Below are positions 26,976 through 36,041 of a stretch of DNA of 64,000 nucleotides, one piece after another (the first letter of the stretch is position 1; every line of letters starts with the position of its first letter). The stretch lies in the NCBI RefSeq assembly GCF_019218755.1, contig NZ_JAHUWZ010000005.1:1-64000 (forward strand), given 5' to 3'. The position numbers and the translations under genes were made by a program. Origin of the DNA: Acidovorax sp. sif1233 (GTDB lineage: Bacteria > Pseudomonadota > Gammaproteobacteria > Burkholderiales > Burkholderiaceae_C). The notes under the pieces were generated by a model. It was not told the DNA's origin and did no database searches. It worked only from the letters and a program-made list of their open reading frames with translations.

Positions 26976-28472
26976 ATGCCGGTTGCCAGAGCCAATCCCA
27001 AGGCGCCCACCGCCGCCGCGGGCGCACCCAGCCCACGCCCGGGCCTGTTGCGCCAGCAGGTGTACGAGCAGTTGCGCAGCGCCATCGAGCAAGGGCGGTT
27101 GCCTGCGGGCACGCGCCTGCCGCCGTCGCGCGAGCATGCGGCCGGCCTGGGTGTGTCGCGCAACACGGTGCTCTGGGCCGTGCAGCGCCTGCAGGCCGAG
27201 GGCTACGTGGAAGCGCGAGTGGGCGACGGCACCTATGTGTCCGAGGCCGCGGGCACGGCCCCGGCGCAGGGACTGGTGGCGCCGCCGCGCGGGCTGTCGA
27301 AGCGCGGGCAGCTCATTGCCGAGACGGCGGCGCGCTGGCGGCCTCCGCATGTGGCGGCGCGGGCATTTCGCATCGGCGCGCCCGAGGTGGACACTTTTCC
27401 GTTCGCGCTGTGGGACCGCCTGGCGCGCCAGGCCAGCCCCGGCCAGCGCAGCGCCCGCGCGCAGTACCTGGCCCCTGCGGGCGACCCCCAGCTGCGCCAG
27501 GCCATCGCGCTGTGGCTGTGGGCGTCGCGCGGCATCCGCTGCGATGCGGCGCAGGTGGTGGTGTGCTCGGGCTCGCAGCAGGGCATCGATCTGATCGCGC
27601 GGCTGCTGCTGGACGCGGGCGACGAGGTGCTGGTGGAAGACCCCGGCTACCCCGGCATCCGCGCCAGCCTGCTGGGCCACGGCGTGCTGGCGCGGCCGGT
27701 AGCGCTGGATGCGCAGGGCCTGCGCATCGCCGAAGGCGCCGCGCAGTGGCCCGGTGCGCGCATGGCCGTGGTCACGCCCACGCACCAGTTCCCCACCGGC
27801 GTGTGCATGCCACTGGCGCGGCGCCAGGCCCTGCTACAGTGGGCGCGCACGCACGACGCCTGGGTGGTGGAGGACGACTACGACGGCGAATTCCAGTACG
27901 GCAAGCACGACGGCAAGGCCCAGCGCGTGCCCGCCCTGTGCAGCCTGCCGGGCTCGGAGCGCGTGCTGTACGTGGGCACGTTCTCCAAGACCCTGCACCC
28001 CGGCCTGCGCCTGGGCTTCGTGGTCGTGCCACCCGCGCTGGTGGAAGCCTTTGCCATGGCCCGCGCCATCACCGACCGGCATGCGCCCGGCGACGCACAG
28101 GCGGTGCTGGCGCGCTTCATCGCCGAAGGCCACCTGCTGCGCCACCTGCGGCAGATGCGCGAGCTGTACCAGGAGCGCCAGCAGGTGCTGATCGACGCGC
28201 TGGCCCAGGCCAGCGGCGGCGCGCTGCAGCTGGCGCCCAGCGACCGGGGCATGCACCTGCTGCTGGAATGCGCGCCCGGCAGCAACGACGAGGCCTTGAG
28301 CCGCAGCGCACTCGCCGCCGGGGTGATGCTGGCACCCTTGTCGCGCTATGCGATGGAATCGAACCGTAGAGGCTGGCTGTTTGGCTACGCGGGCTACGGC
28401 GAGCCCGAGATCGTGGCCGCCGCGCGGGTAGTGGCGCGGTTAGCTTCCAGAAGTCACCGCAAGGGGCTCTGA
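26976..28472 (+). CDS. MocR/PdxR-type GntR regulator with aminotransferase domain
   Basis: The protein joins an N-terminal GntR winged helix (LLRQQVYEQLRSAIEQGRLP, LPPSREHAAGLGVSRNTVLW, GYVEARVGDGTYV) to a fold-type I aminotransferase-like domain. The domain has the PLP-lysine site TFSKTLHPGLRLGF, EDDYDGEFQY and PTHQFPTGVCMPLARR. MocR regulators bind PLP or PLP-amino acid adducts and usually control an adjacent divergent gene, here the OsmC/PaiB operon. I prefer the ATG at 26976 (498 residues), with GAAGGGG upstream; ATGs at 26928 and 26943 are alternatives. Confidence 0.9.
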   Translation: MPVARANPKAPTAAAGAPSPRPGLLRQQVYEQLRSAIEQGRLPAGTRLPPSREHAAGLGVSRNTVLWAVQRLQAEGYVEARVGDGTYVSEAAGTAPAQGLVAPPRGLSKRGQLIAETAARWRPPHVAARAFRIGAPEVDTFPFALWDRLARQASPGQRSARAQYLAPAGDPQLRQAIALWLWASRGIRCDAAQVVVCSGSQQGIDLIARLLLDAGDEVLVEDPGYPGIRASLLGHGVLARPVALDAQGLRIAEGAAQWPGARMAVVTPTHQFPTGVCMPLARRQALLQWARTHDAWVVEDDYDGEFQYGKHDGKAQRVPALCSLPGSERVLYVGTFSKTLHPGLRLGFVVVPPALVEAFAMARAITDRHAPGDAQAVLARFIAEGHLLRHLRQMRELYQERQQVLIDALAQASGGALQLAPSDRGMHLLLECAPGSNDEALSRSALAAGVMLAPLSRYAMESNRRGWLFGYAGYGEPEIVAAARVVARLASRSHRKGL

Positions 28473-28505
28473 CCGGCGAGCGACCGCCGCGCTGGCGGTG
28501 TCCCC

Positions 28506-29585
28506 CTACCTTTTCCACCATTGCTGCGAGAGCGCGGGCTGCCGGATGTCCAGCCGCTCGCCCATCACCGGCGCCACCAGCGGCACGCCGGCTTTCCCGG
28601 CCAGGGCGGTGATGCGGTCGAACGGGTCCGTCCACGCGTGCAGCGCCAGGTCGAACGTGCCGTTATGGATGGGCATCAGGTGGCGGCCCTTCACGTCCAG
28701 GTGGGCCTGCAGGCTTTCCTCGGGCTGCATGTGCACGTCGGGCCACTGGGCGTCGTAGGCGCCGGTTTCCACCATCGTCAGGTCGAACGGGCCGAAGCGC
28801 TCGCCGATGGCCTTGAAACCGTCGAAGTAGCCCGTGTCGCCGCTGAAGAAGATGCGCGTGTCCCCCACCACCAGCACCCACGACGCCCACAGCGTGCGGT
28901 TGCCGTCCGACAGGCTGCGGCCCGAGAAGTGCTGCGCGGGCGTGGCCACCAGTTTCACGCCGGCGATGGTGGTGCCCTGCCACCAGTCGAACTGCTGCAC
29001 CTTGGCGGCGGGCACGCCCCAGGCGACAAGGCGGTCGCCCACGCCCAGCGGCGTGACGAAATGCGCCACCTTGGGGGCGAGCTGCCGGATGGCATCGAAG
29101 TCCAGGTGGTCGTAGTGGTCGTGCGAGAGCACCACGCCGGTGATGGGCGGCAGCTCGTCGATGGCGATGGGCGGCGCATGGAAGCGCTTGGGGCCCATGA
29201 AGGAAAACGGCGAGGCGCGTTCGGAGAACACCGGGTCGGTCAGCCAGAACTGGCCCTGCAGCTTGAGCAGCATGGTCGAGTGGCCCAGGCGCCACAGGCT
29301 CAGGTCGGGGGCGCCCAGCAGATCGGCCTGCGTGAGCGGCAGCACCTGTGGCGGCTGGGCCGGCACCGCGTCGGCGGGCTTGTCCGTCATGAAGCGCCAC
29401 ATGATGCCCAGGGTCTTGGCAAAACCCGGGGCCTGGCGCGGCGCCGCATTGCGGAACTTGCCATCGACGTACTGGGGCGATTGCTCATGGGAGCTTGCCG
29501 ACAAGGAGGTGCAGGAAAGGATGCTGTAGGCCATGGCGGTGACAACGGTGAGGATGAGAAGGATTCGGGGCGTGCGGCGGAGCAT
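28506..29585 (-). CDS. MBL-fold metal-dependent hydrolase (UlaG/NAPE-PLD-like)
   Basis: The 359-residue protein starts with a hydrophobic N-terminus (ILLILTVVTAMAYSILSC) that may be a lipoprotein signal, with Cys after ILS. The metallo-beta-lactamase domain has WRLGHSTMLLKLQGQFWLTD, the zinc motif VVLSHDHYDHLDFDAI, ATPAQHFSGRSL, VGDTRIFFSGDTGYF and a late LMPIHNGTFDLALH. This order fits the NAPE-PLD/YfhI-like hydrolases, which cleave lipid or lactone phosphodiesters; the substrate is unknown. It is divergent from a TetR gene and its promoter region holds a strong palindrome, so it is probably repressed by that regulator. Confidence 0.9.
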   Translation of the reverse strand: MLRRTPRILLILTVVTAMAYSILSCTSLSASSHEQSPQYVDGKFRNAAPRQAPGFAKTLGIMWRFMTDKPADAVPAQPPQVLPLTQADLLGAPDLSLWRLGHSTMLLKLQGQFWLTDPVFSERASPFSFMGPKRFHAPPIAIDELPPITGVVLSHDHYDHLDFDAIRQLAPKVAHFVTPLGVGDRLVAWGVPAAKVQQFDWWQGTTIAGVKLVATPAQHFSGRSLSDGNRTLWASWVLVVGDTRIFFSGDTGYFDGFKAIGERFGPFDLTMVETGAYDAQWPDVHMQPEESLQAHLDVKGRHLMPIHNGTFDLALHAWTDPFDRITALAGKAGVPLVAPVMGERLDIRQPALSQQWWKR

Positions 29586-29590
29586 GGATG

Positions 29591-29645
29591 CTTTTCCGAA
29601 AAGTGCACTGCACAGTGTAGTTCACTTTTCCAAAAAGTAAACTAC
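29591..29645. promoter_or_regulatory. Double TetR-type operator
   Basis: A 29-bp imperfect palindrome (29617-29645) has arms GTAGTTCACTTTT and AAAAGTAAACTAC. A related element CTTTTCCGAAAAG lies at 29591-29603, so CTTTTCC(A/G)AAAAGT occurs twice, 34 bp apart. It fills the gap between the divergent MBL hydrolase and TetR genes. Confidence 0.65.
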
Positions 29646-29663
29646 CCGGTGTAAAATAGGGGA

Positions 29664-30302
29664 ATGACCGAGCCCGCCACCGTGATCGCCCCCACCCGCC
29701 TGACCGACCGCAAGCGCGAGGCCATCGTGCAGGCCGCCATCGGCGAATTCCGCGAACATGGCTTCAACGGCACCAGCATGGACCGCGTGGCCGCGGCGGC
29801 CGAGGTGTCCAAGCGCACGGTGTACAACCACTTTCCCAGCAAGGACGAGCTGTTCGGCGCCATCCTGGACCACCTGTGGGAGCGCAGCCATTCATTGCCC
29901 GACGTGGCCTACGACGCGGGGCGACCGCTGCGCGCGCAGCTGCTCGCGGTGCTGGAGCAGAAGATGGAGCTGCTGAACGACGCGAGCTTCATCGACCTCT
30001 CGCGCGTGGCGATGGCCGAGATGATGCACACGCCCGAGCGCGCCCAGGCCATGGTGGCGCGCCTGTCCGAAAAGGAAGAAGGCCTGCCGCGCTGGATCCG
30101 CGCGGCCCAGCAGGATGGCGCCCTGCGCGCGGGGGTGGACCCGCAGTACGCGGCCCACCAGCTGCACGGCATGGTCAAGTCCTTTGCCTTCTGGCCCCAG
30201 CTGGCCATGGGCCAGCCGCCGCTGGCGCCTGCCGTGCAGCAGCAGGTGCTGGCCGATGCGGTGGAGATGTTCCTCGGGTTCTACGCGGTCGGCGCGCCGT
30301 AG
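29664..30302 (+). CDS. TetR/AcrR family regulator
   Basis: The 212-residue protein has a typical TetR N-terminal HTH: REAIVQAAIGEFREHGFNGT, SMDRVAAAAEVSKRTVYNHF, then PSKDELFGAIL. The C-terminal ligand domain ends with a segment (QQVLADAVEMFLGFYAVGAP) like the AefR/TetR_C_33 type. The neighbouring palindromes and the divergent MBL hydrolase gene suggest local regulation and autorepression. Confidence 0.93.
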   Translation: MTEPATVIAPTRLTDRKREAIVQAAIGEFREHGFNGTSMDRVAAAAEVSKRTVYNHFPSKDELFGAILDHLWERSHSLPDVAYDAGRPLRAQLLAVLEQKMELLNDASFIDLSRVAMAEMMHTPERAQAMVARLSEKEEGLPRWIRAAQQDGALRAGVDPQYAAHQLHGMVKSFAFWPQLAMGQPPLAPAVQQQVLADAVEMFLGFYAVGAP

Positions 30303-30371
30303 GCCGGGGAACCCCGGCCCGGGCAAAATGCTCGCCGCACGACCGCCAGCCCCTCCCCGGGCACGCCTCCC

Positions 30372-31364
30372 ATGCGCAAACGCCACTCCCTCCTCATCGG
30401 CCTGGGCATCGCCACCGCGGCGGTCTGGGTTTTCAACGCCTCCTGGCGCGCAGCGCCGCCCGAAGGCGCCAAAGCGCGCCTGATCGCGCACCGGGGCGTG
30501 CACCAGACCTACCACCGCGAGGGGCTGGAGCGGGACACCTGCACCGCCCGGCGCATCGAGCCGCCCACGCACGACTACATCGAGAACACGGTGCGCTCCA
30601 TGCAGGCGGCATTCGCCCATGGCGCGGACATCGTGGAGCTGGACGTGCACCCCACCACCGACGGCCGCCTGGCCGTGCTGCACGACTGGACGCTGGACTG
30701 CCGCACCGAAGGCCGGGGCACCACGCGCAGCCACGCGATGTCCTACCTGCGCACGCTGGATGTGGGCTACGGCTACACCGCCGACGGGGGCCGGACCTAC
30801 CCCCTGCGCGGCAAGGGCGTGGGGCTGATGCCCGAGCTCTCCGAGGTCTTCACGGCCATGCCCGGCCAGCGCTTTCTCGTCAATTTCAAGAGCCGGGAGG
30901 CGCGCGAGGGCGACATGCTCGCCGCGCTGGTGGCCGGACAGCCCGCCTGGCGGCAGGCCATCTGGGGCGCGTACGGGGGCGACGAGCCCACCCTGCGCGC
31001 CGCCGGGGCGCTCGCGGCCCAGGGCGGGGCACCCGTCAGGACCTGGTCGCGCCAGGGGCTGGCGCAGTGCCTGGGCCGCTACATCGCCCTGGGCTGGGCC
31101 GGCATCGTGCCCGAGGCCTGCCGCCAGACCACCGTGATGGTGCCTCTGAACGTCGCGCCCTGGCTCTGGGGCTGGCCGAACCTGCTGCAGCAGCGGCTGC
31201 GGCAGGCGGGCAGCGAGATCATCCTGCTGGGCCCCTACGGCGCGGGCGACGCCGGCACCTCGGGCATCGACACGCCCGCGCAGCTGGCCCAGGTGCCCCG
31301 GGGCTTCGCGGGCTATGTCTGGACCAACAAGATCGAGGTCATCGGGCCCGTCTTCCGGCGCTGA
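30372..31364 (+). CDS. Glycerophosphodiester phosphodiesterase family protein
   Basis: The 330-residue protein has an N-terminal anchor or signal (LLIGLGIATAAVWVFNASWR) and a GDPD TIM barrel. The catalytic pattern is ARLIAHRGVHQTY, then YIENTVRSMQAAFAHGADIV and ELDVHPTTDGRLAVLHDWTL, giving the His, Glu, Glu-Asp and His ligands. LVNFKSREAREGDML follows. GDPDs cleave glycerophosphodiesters to glycerol-3-phosphate and an alcohol. The C-terminal half is less typical of GlpQ/UgpQ, so the substrate may differ. It lies 70 bp downstream of the TetR gene. Confidence 0.88.
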   Translation: MRKRHSLLIGLGIATAAVWVFNASWRAAPPEGAKARLIAHRGVHQTYHREGLERDTCTARRIEPPTHDYIENTVRSMQAAFAHGADIVELDVHPTTDGRLAVLHDWTLDCRTEGRGTTRSHAMSYLRTLDVGYGYTADGGRTYPLRGKGVGLMPELSEVFTAMPGQRFLVNFKSREAREGDMLAALVAGQPAWRQAIWGAYGGDEPTLRAAGALAAQGGAPVRTWSRQGLAQCLGRYIALGWAGIVPEACRQTTVMVPLNVAPWLWGWPNLLQQRLRQAGSEIILLGPYGAGDAGTSGIDTPAQLAQVPRGFAGYVWTNKIEVIGPVFRR

Positions 31365-31454
31365 GCCCGGCTTGGCGCTACGCTTGGCGGCTGCGTGCGC
31401 CCCGGCGCATTCCGGCTTCTTTCTCTTCACCACCACCTCATCCCTTCCCACCCC

Positions 31455-32006
31455 ATGCCCCTTGCCCCCTACCTCGATACCGCCCCGTGCCTGGGCAGCG
31501 GCGTCTTCATCCACGACTCCGCCCAGGTGATCGGCGACGTGACCCTGGGCCGCGACGCCTCTGTGTGGTGCAACGCCGTGCTGCGCGGCGACGTGAACCG
31601 CATCGTGGTGGGAGAGTGCAGCAACGTGCAGGACCTGGCCATGGGCCATGTCTCGCACCGCAACGCCAGCAAGCCCGAGGGCTCGCCGCTCCTCATCGGC
31701 AGCCATGTGACCATCGGCCACTCGGTGATCCTGCACGGCTGCCGCATCGGCGACGAATGCCTGATCGGCATGGGCTCGATCGTGATGGACGACGCCGTGG
31801 TGGGCGACCGCGTGATGCTGGGCGCGGGCAGCCTGGTCTCGCCCGGCAAGGTGCTGGAAAGCGGCTACCTCTACATGGGCCGCCCGGCGGTGCGCCAGCG
31901 CGCGCTGACGGACGCGGAGATGGCGTACCTGCGCTACTCGGCCGAACACTACGTGCGGGTGAAGAACAACTACCAGGCCCCGCCGCTGACGGAGCCTGCA
32001 GCCTGA
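31455..32006 (+). CDS. Gamma-carbonic anhydrase family protein
   Basis: The 183-residue protein is a left-handed beta-helix of hexapeptide repeats: VIGDVTLGRDASVWCNAVLR, GDVNRIVVGECSNVQDLAMG, then HVTIGHSVILHGCRIGDECL and IGMGSIVMDDAVVGDRVMLG. His residues at HVSHRN and TIGHSV / LHGC fit the three zinc ligands of the gamma-CA/YrdA group. Members bind metal; carbonic anhydrase activity is not assured. The start at 31455 matches family length. Confidence 0.92.
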   Translation: MPLAPYLDTAPCLGSGVFIHDSAQVIGDVTLGRDASVWCNAVLRGDVNRIVVGECSNVQDLAMGHVSHRNASKPEGSPLLIGSHVTIGHSVILHGCRIGDECLIGMGSIVMDDAVVGDRVMLGAGSLVSPGKVLESGYLYMGRPAVRQRALTDAEMAYLRYSAEHYVRVKNNYQAPPLTEPAA

Positions 32007-32082
32007 TCCGGTCCGGAAGTCCGGCAGGCCCCAGGGCGCGCGGGCGGCGCGTATCGCATCACTATTCGAGCCATGTTTGTCT

Positions 32083-33138
32083 ATGAGTGAACTTCTTGAG
32101 CAACTGTCCCAGTCGGTCTCCACGGCCCACTCCGTCGAAGAGCTGACGCGGCCGCTTCTGGAAATGCTGGAGGCGGTGACGGGGCTGGAGTCCACCTACC
32201 TCACCGCCATCGACGAGGCACAGGGCGTGCAGCACGTGCTGTACGCGCGCAACTCCAGCGCCATGCAGATCCCCGAGGGCCTGGTCGTGCCCTGGAACGA
32301 CACGCTGTGCAAGCGCGCACTGGAAGAGGGCCGCACCTTCACCGACAACGTGCCCGCCTGCTGGGGCGATTCGCAGGCCGCGCGCGGCCTGGGCATCCGC
32401 ACCTACGCGAGCCAGCCCGTGCGCGTCGGCAACGGCGCGCTGTACGGCACGCTGTGCGCGGCCAGCACCCACGCCCGCCCGCGCACGCCCGAGGCCGAAC
32501 GCATCCTCACGCTGTTCGCCTACCTCATCGGCCAGCAGGTGGAACGCGAGCAGCTCATCCACAAACTGCTGGCCGCCAACGAACAGCTGGCCGCCGTGGC
32601 CGCCACCGACCAGCTCACGGGGCTGCCCAACCGCCGCGCGCTCATGGAGGCGCTGGAACGGATGCTGGCGCAGGGCCGGCGCCGGCAGATGGGCGTGCAG
32701 ATCGCGTTCATCGACCTCGACGGCTTCAAGGCGATCAACGACACCCACGGCCACGAGGTGGGCGACCGGTTCCTCGTGGCCGTCGCGCAGCGCCTGCGGG
32801 GCGTGCTGCGCGCCGAGGACCTGGCCGCGCGCCTGGGCGGCGACGAGTTCGTGGTGATCAGCCTGAGCGCACACGCCGGCGACGCCCTGCACACCGCGCA
32901 GGATGCGCTGAGCCTGCGCATCGCCCAGGCCACGCAGGGCCGCTTCGACCTGCCGGGCGCATCGCTGGACTACGCCGGCGCCAGCGTGGGCGCGGTCACC
33001 ATGGCGCCGGACCAGACCTGCAGGGCCGAGGACGCCCTGCGCGTGGCCGACCAGATGATGTACCAAGTCAAGCGCGCGCGCCGGCAGGCCCAGGACGCGC
33101 TGGCACAGGCGCGCGGCGGGCTGCCCACCCGCCGCTGA
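32083..33138 (+). CDS. GAF-GGDEF diguanylate cyclase
   Basis: The 351-residue protein joins a GAF-like sensor (about residues 10-160, with VVPWNDTLCKRALEEG and YGTLCAAS) to a GGDEF domain (about 178-340). TDQLTGLPNRRAL, IDLDGFKAINDTHGHEVGDR and the intact active motif ARLGGDEFVV are present, with an RAED I-site five residues before GGDEF. It should make cyclic-di-GMP and be inhibited by the product. No membrane segments are seen. The ATG at 32083 is used. Confidence 0.93.
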   Translation: MSELLEQLSQSVSTAHSVEELTRPLLEMLEAVTGLESTYLTAIDEAQGVQHVLYARNSSAMQIPEGLVVPWNDTLCKRALEEGRTFTDNVPACWGDSQAARGLGIRTYASQPVRVGNGALYGTLCAASTHARPRTPEAERILTLFAYLIGQQVEREQLIHKLLAANEQLAAVAATDQLTGLPNRRALMEALERMLAQGRRRQMGVQIAFIDLDGFKAINDTHGHEVGDRFLVAVAQRLRGVLRAEDLAARLGGDEFVVISLSAHAGDALHTAQDALSLRIAQATQGRFDLPGASLDYAGASVGAVTMAPDQTCRAEDALRVADQMMYQVKRARRQAQDALAQARGGLPTRR

Positions 33139-33226
33139 GCCGGCCCGCGCCGCCGCCGCAGTAGCCACACCGCCAGGGACACCATCGCGGTGCCGGGATA
33201 ATCGGCGGTCACCACCCCCACGCTCC

Positions 33227-35149
33227 ATGGCCTCTTCCCCGTGCCGCGTGCTCGCCGTCATCCCCCCGATGACGCAGCTGAACACGCCCTATCCGTCCAC
33301 CGCCTACCTCACGGGCTTCCTGCGCTCGCGCGGCGTCCTCGCGTTCCAGGAGGACCTGGCGCTGGCGCTCGTGCTGCGGCTGCTCTCGCCCGAGGGCCTG
33401 AGGGCCGTGGCCGCCAAGGTGGATGCACTGCCCGCCAAGAAACAAAGCCCCGCCGTGCAGTCCTTTGCCGCGCAGCAGGACCGCTACCTGGCCACCATCG
33501 GCCCGGCCATTGCCTTCCTGCAGGGGCGCGACAGCACGCTGGCCCACCGCATCGCGGGCCGCAACTACCTGCCCGAGGGCCCACGCTTCGCCACGCTGGA
33601 CGTGTATGTGGACGACGAAGGCGGCGACCCGCTGGGCTGGGCGTTCGGCGCCCTGGGCCTGCACGACAAGGCCAAGCACCTGGCCACGCTGTACCTGAAC
33701 GACCTGGCCGATGTGCTGCGCGACGCGGTGGACGAGCGCTTCGAATTCGTGCGCTATGCCGAATCGCTGGCGGGCAGCCAGCCCACGTTCGACCCGCTGG
33801 CCACGGCCCTGGCCGCACCGCCCACGCTGGTGGACGACCTGCTGGCGCAGCTCACGCACGAGGCCATCGAACGCCACCAGCCCACGGTGGTGCTGCTGTC
33901 GGTGCCTTTCCCGGGCTCCGTGTACGCGGCGTTCCGCATCGCGCAGGCCATCAAGGCGCGCCATCCGCAGGTGGTGACGGTGCTGGGCGGCGGCTTCGTG
34001 AACACCGAACTGCGCGAGCTGGCCGACCCGCGCGTGTTCGACCATGTCGACTACGTGACGCTGGACGCCGGCGAGCGCCCGCTGCTGGCGCTGCTGGAAC
34101 ATGTGCGCGGCGAGCGCGGCCGCCAGCGGCTGGTGCGGACCTTCGTGCGCAACGACGGCGAGGGCGGCGATGGCGCGGTGCAGTACATCAACATGATGGA
34201 GGCCGACGTGGCCTTCGCCGAAGTGGGCACGCCCACCTGGGACGGCCTGCCGCTGGACCGTTATCTGTCGCTGCTGGACATGCTCAACCCCATGCACCGG
34301 CTGTGGAGCGACGGGCGCTGGAACAAGCTCACCGTGGCGCACGGCTGCTACTGGAAGAAGTGCAGCTTCTGCGACGTGAGCCTGGACTACATCAGCCGCT
34401 ACGAGGGCGCGAGCGCCGAGGTGCTGGCCGACCGCATCGAGGCCATCGTGCGCGAGACGGGGCAGACGGGTTTTCACTTCGTGGACGAGGCTGCGCCCCC
34501 CAAGGCGCTGAAAGCACTGGCCACCGAGCTGATCGCGCGCAACGCGGGCATCAGCTGGTGGGGCAATGTGCGGTTCGAGAAAACCTTCACGCCCGACCTG
34601 GCCGAGCTGATGGCCGACAGCGGCTGCATCGCCATCTCGGGCGGGCTCGAAGTCGCGTCCGACCGGCTGCTCACCCTCATGAAAAAAGGCGTGTCGGTGG
34701 ACCAGGTGGCGCGCGTGACGCGGGCCTTCACCGACGCGGGCATCCTGGTGCATGCGTACCTGATGTACGGCTTTCCCACCCAGACCGTGCAGGACACGGT
34801 GGACGCGCTCGAATACGTGCGCCAGCTGTTCGCCAACGGCTGCATCCAGAGCGGGTTCTTCCACCGCTTTGCCTGCACCGTGCACTCGCCCGTGGGCAAG
34901 AACCCCGAGGAGTACGGCGTGACCCTCGCGCCGCTGCCGCCGGGCGACTTCGCCAAGAACGACGTGGCCTTCATCGACCCCACGGGCGTGGACCACGATG
35001 CGCTGGGCGGCGCGCTCAAGAAAGCCATCTACAACTACATGCACGGCATCGGCCTGGAAGAAGACGTGCGCACGTGGTTCCCCTTCAAGGTGCCCAAGAC
35101 CACGGTGCGGCGCGACCGCATCGAGCGGGCGCTGCGCGAGCGAGGATGA
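33227..35149 (+). CDS. B12-binding-type radical SAM protein
   Basis: The 640-residue protein has an N-terminal Rossmann-like region of the cobalamin-binding type (CRVLAVIPPMTQLNTPYPST, PTVVLLSVPFPGSVYAAFRI, VTVLGGGFVN). A radical SAM barrel follows, with the cluster motif HGCYWKKCSFCD (Cys at about 374, 379, 382), FHFVDEAAPPKALKAL, ISWWGNVRFEKTF and AISGGLEVASDRLL. The cluster spacing is CX4CX2C rather than the usual CX3CX2C. The DxHxxG cobalamin signature is not evident, so cobalamin use is uncertain. The substrate is unknown and no peptide or partner gene is next to it. Confidence 0.88.
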   Translation: MASSPCRVLAVIPPMTQLNTPYPSTAYLTGFLRSRGVLAFQEDLALALVLRLLSPEGLRAVAAKVDALPAKKQSPAVQSFAAQQDRYLATIGPAIAFLQGRDSTLAHRIAGRNYLPEGPRFATLDVYVDDEGGDPLGWAFGALGLHDKAKHLATLYLNDLADVLRDAVDERFEFVRYAESLAGSQPTFDPLATALAAPPTLVDDLLAQLTHEAIERHQPTVVLLSVPFPGSVYAAFRIAQAIKARHPQVVTVLGGGFVNTELRELADPRVFDHVDYVTLDAGERPLLALLEHVRGERGRQRLVRTFVRNDGEGGDGAVQYINMMEADVAFAEVGTPTWDGLPLDRYLSLLDMLNPMHRLWSDGRWNKLTVAHGCYWKKCSFCDVSLDYISRYEGASAEVLADRIEAIVRETGQTGFHFVDEAAPPKALKALATELIARNAGISWWGNVRFEKTFTPDLAELMADSGCIAISGGLEVASDRLLTLMKKGVSVDQVARVTRAFTDAGILVHAYLMYGFPTQTVQDTVDALEYVRQLFANGCIQSGFFHRFACTVHSPVGKNPEEYGVTLAPLPPGDFAKNDVAFIDPTGVDHDALGGALKKAIYNYMHGIGLEEDVRTWFPFKVPKTTVRRDRIERALRERG

Positions 35150-35162
35150 GGATATATATCTC

Positions 35163-35203
35163 CTTTGATAGCTGCTAGCGCCCGGTACATCGGCGTTTCA
35201 AGC
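35163..35203. repeat. Dispersed palindromic repeat after radical SAM gene
   Basis: CTTTGATAGCTGCTAGCGCC is followed by GGTACATCGGCGTTTCAAGC. The first part is a clean copy of the repeat core. It begins 14 bp after the radical SAM stop. The following 200 bp, up to the truncated module at 35393, hold no gene I can support. Confidence 0.65.
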
Positions 35204-35392
35204 CATTTTTGCGGGTGATGTGTCAGGGGGACCCTGCTTCCCTCGGAGTTCTGGCGCAGTTTCCAAAGTCAGCAGCCTGCACACCGCAGACAGCCCGCCT
35301 TCCTCGACAGACCCTACACAAGCAGAACCTGTGGTCACGGCGGGCATTTCACAAGCCGCCGCCTCAGCGACCAAGCCGGAACCGGCGCAGAC

Positions 35393-35992
35393 TCAACGCT
35401 GGCGGCGCCCCGTTTGCGCAACGGCGGTGCACCGGCATTGGCTCTTGTCCACCCAGAACTGTTCGGGCACCGCGTGCTCCATGGCGCTGCTGTACTGCCC
35501 CCGCATCTTGTTGTACGCAATCCAGCGGTTTTGGGCTGCAGTTTTTCCGTTGCTAGTGAGTTCGGGTTTGTTGTTGATCGCGGCACTGGGGTCGTCGTTC
35601 TTGACCCACCGGGTGTGCCGCAGGTGCCCGATGTCCATGTTCAGCCCCTGGAAGGTAATGCCCGTGGTGACGATGCCGTACAGCTTGTTGGGGCGTACCT
35701 GGGCGTGGAACAGGCCGTAGCTGAGCGCTGGGCGGTCCACCATCTGCGCCTGGGCGCTGGCGATGGCGCCGTGGCTTTGCAGTGCTGCGAAGTAGCCCCA
35801 CAGGGTGGCGGTGAGCAGGTCTCCGGTGAGGTGGTCACCTGTCAGACCTTGCAGGATCGTTGCTCTTTGGCTTTCAGGGGCCGCCTGTGCTTGCTCCAGC
35901 TTTTGTTTTGTGGCCTCCATGCGCGTTTTGAGCGTTTGCAGTTGGGTCTGGCTGATGCCCTGGATGCTCAGGCTCAGGACTATAGGCATCAC
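35393..35992 (-). pseudogene. Truncated duplicate of the transglutaminase-like toxin gene
   Basis: The frame (199 residues) repeats an internal part of the 1087-residue protein at 37931-41194, from SIQGISQTQLQTLKTRMEAT to SAMEHAVPEQFWVDKSQCR, then diverges into a short unrelated tail. DNA from about 35500 to 35850 is almost identical to 38677-39027 (offset 3177), so the duplication is recent or maintained by gene conversion. The N-terminal two-thirds and the C-terminal tip are missing and there is no credible start signal. The upstream edge lies within 60 bp of a possible IS end. It is best seen as a cassette remnant. Confidence 0.85.
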
Positions 35993-36041
35993 TCAGCTGT
36001 GCATAGCTTTTCTGATTCATCTCGGCCTCAATTATCGAAGG

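Noticed and set aside
35209-35392. Short ORFs on both strands in the gap before the truncated module
   Set aside because: They have no ribosome sites, no recognisable motifs and overlap one another; the gap is better viewed as non-coding debris.
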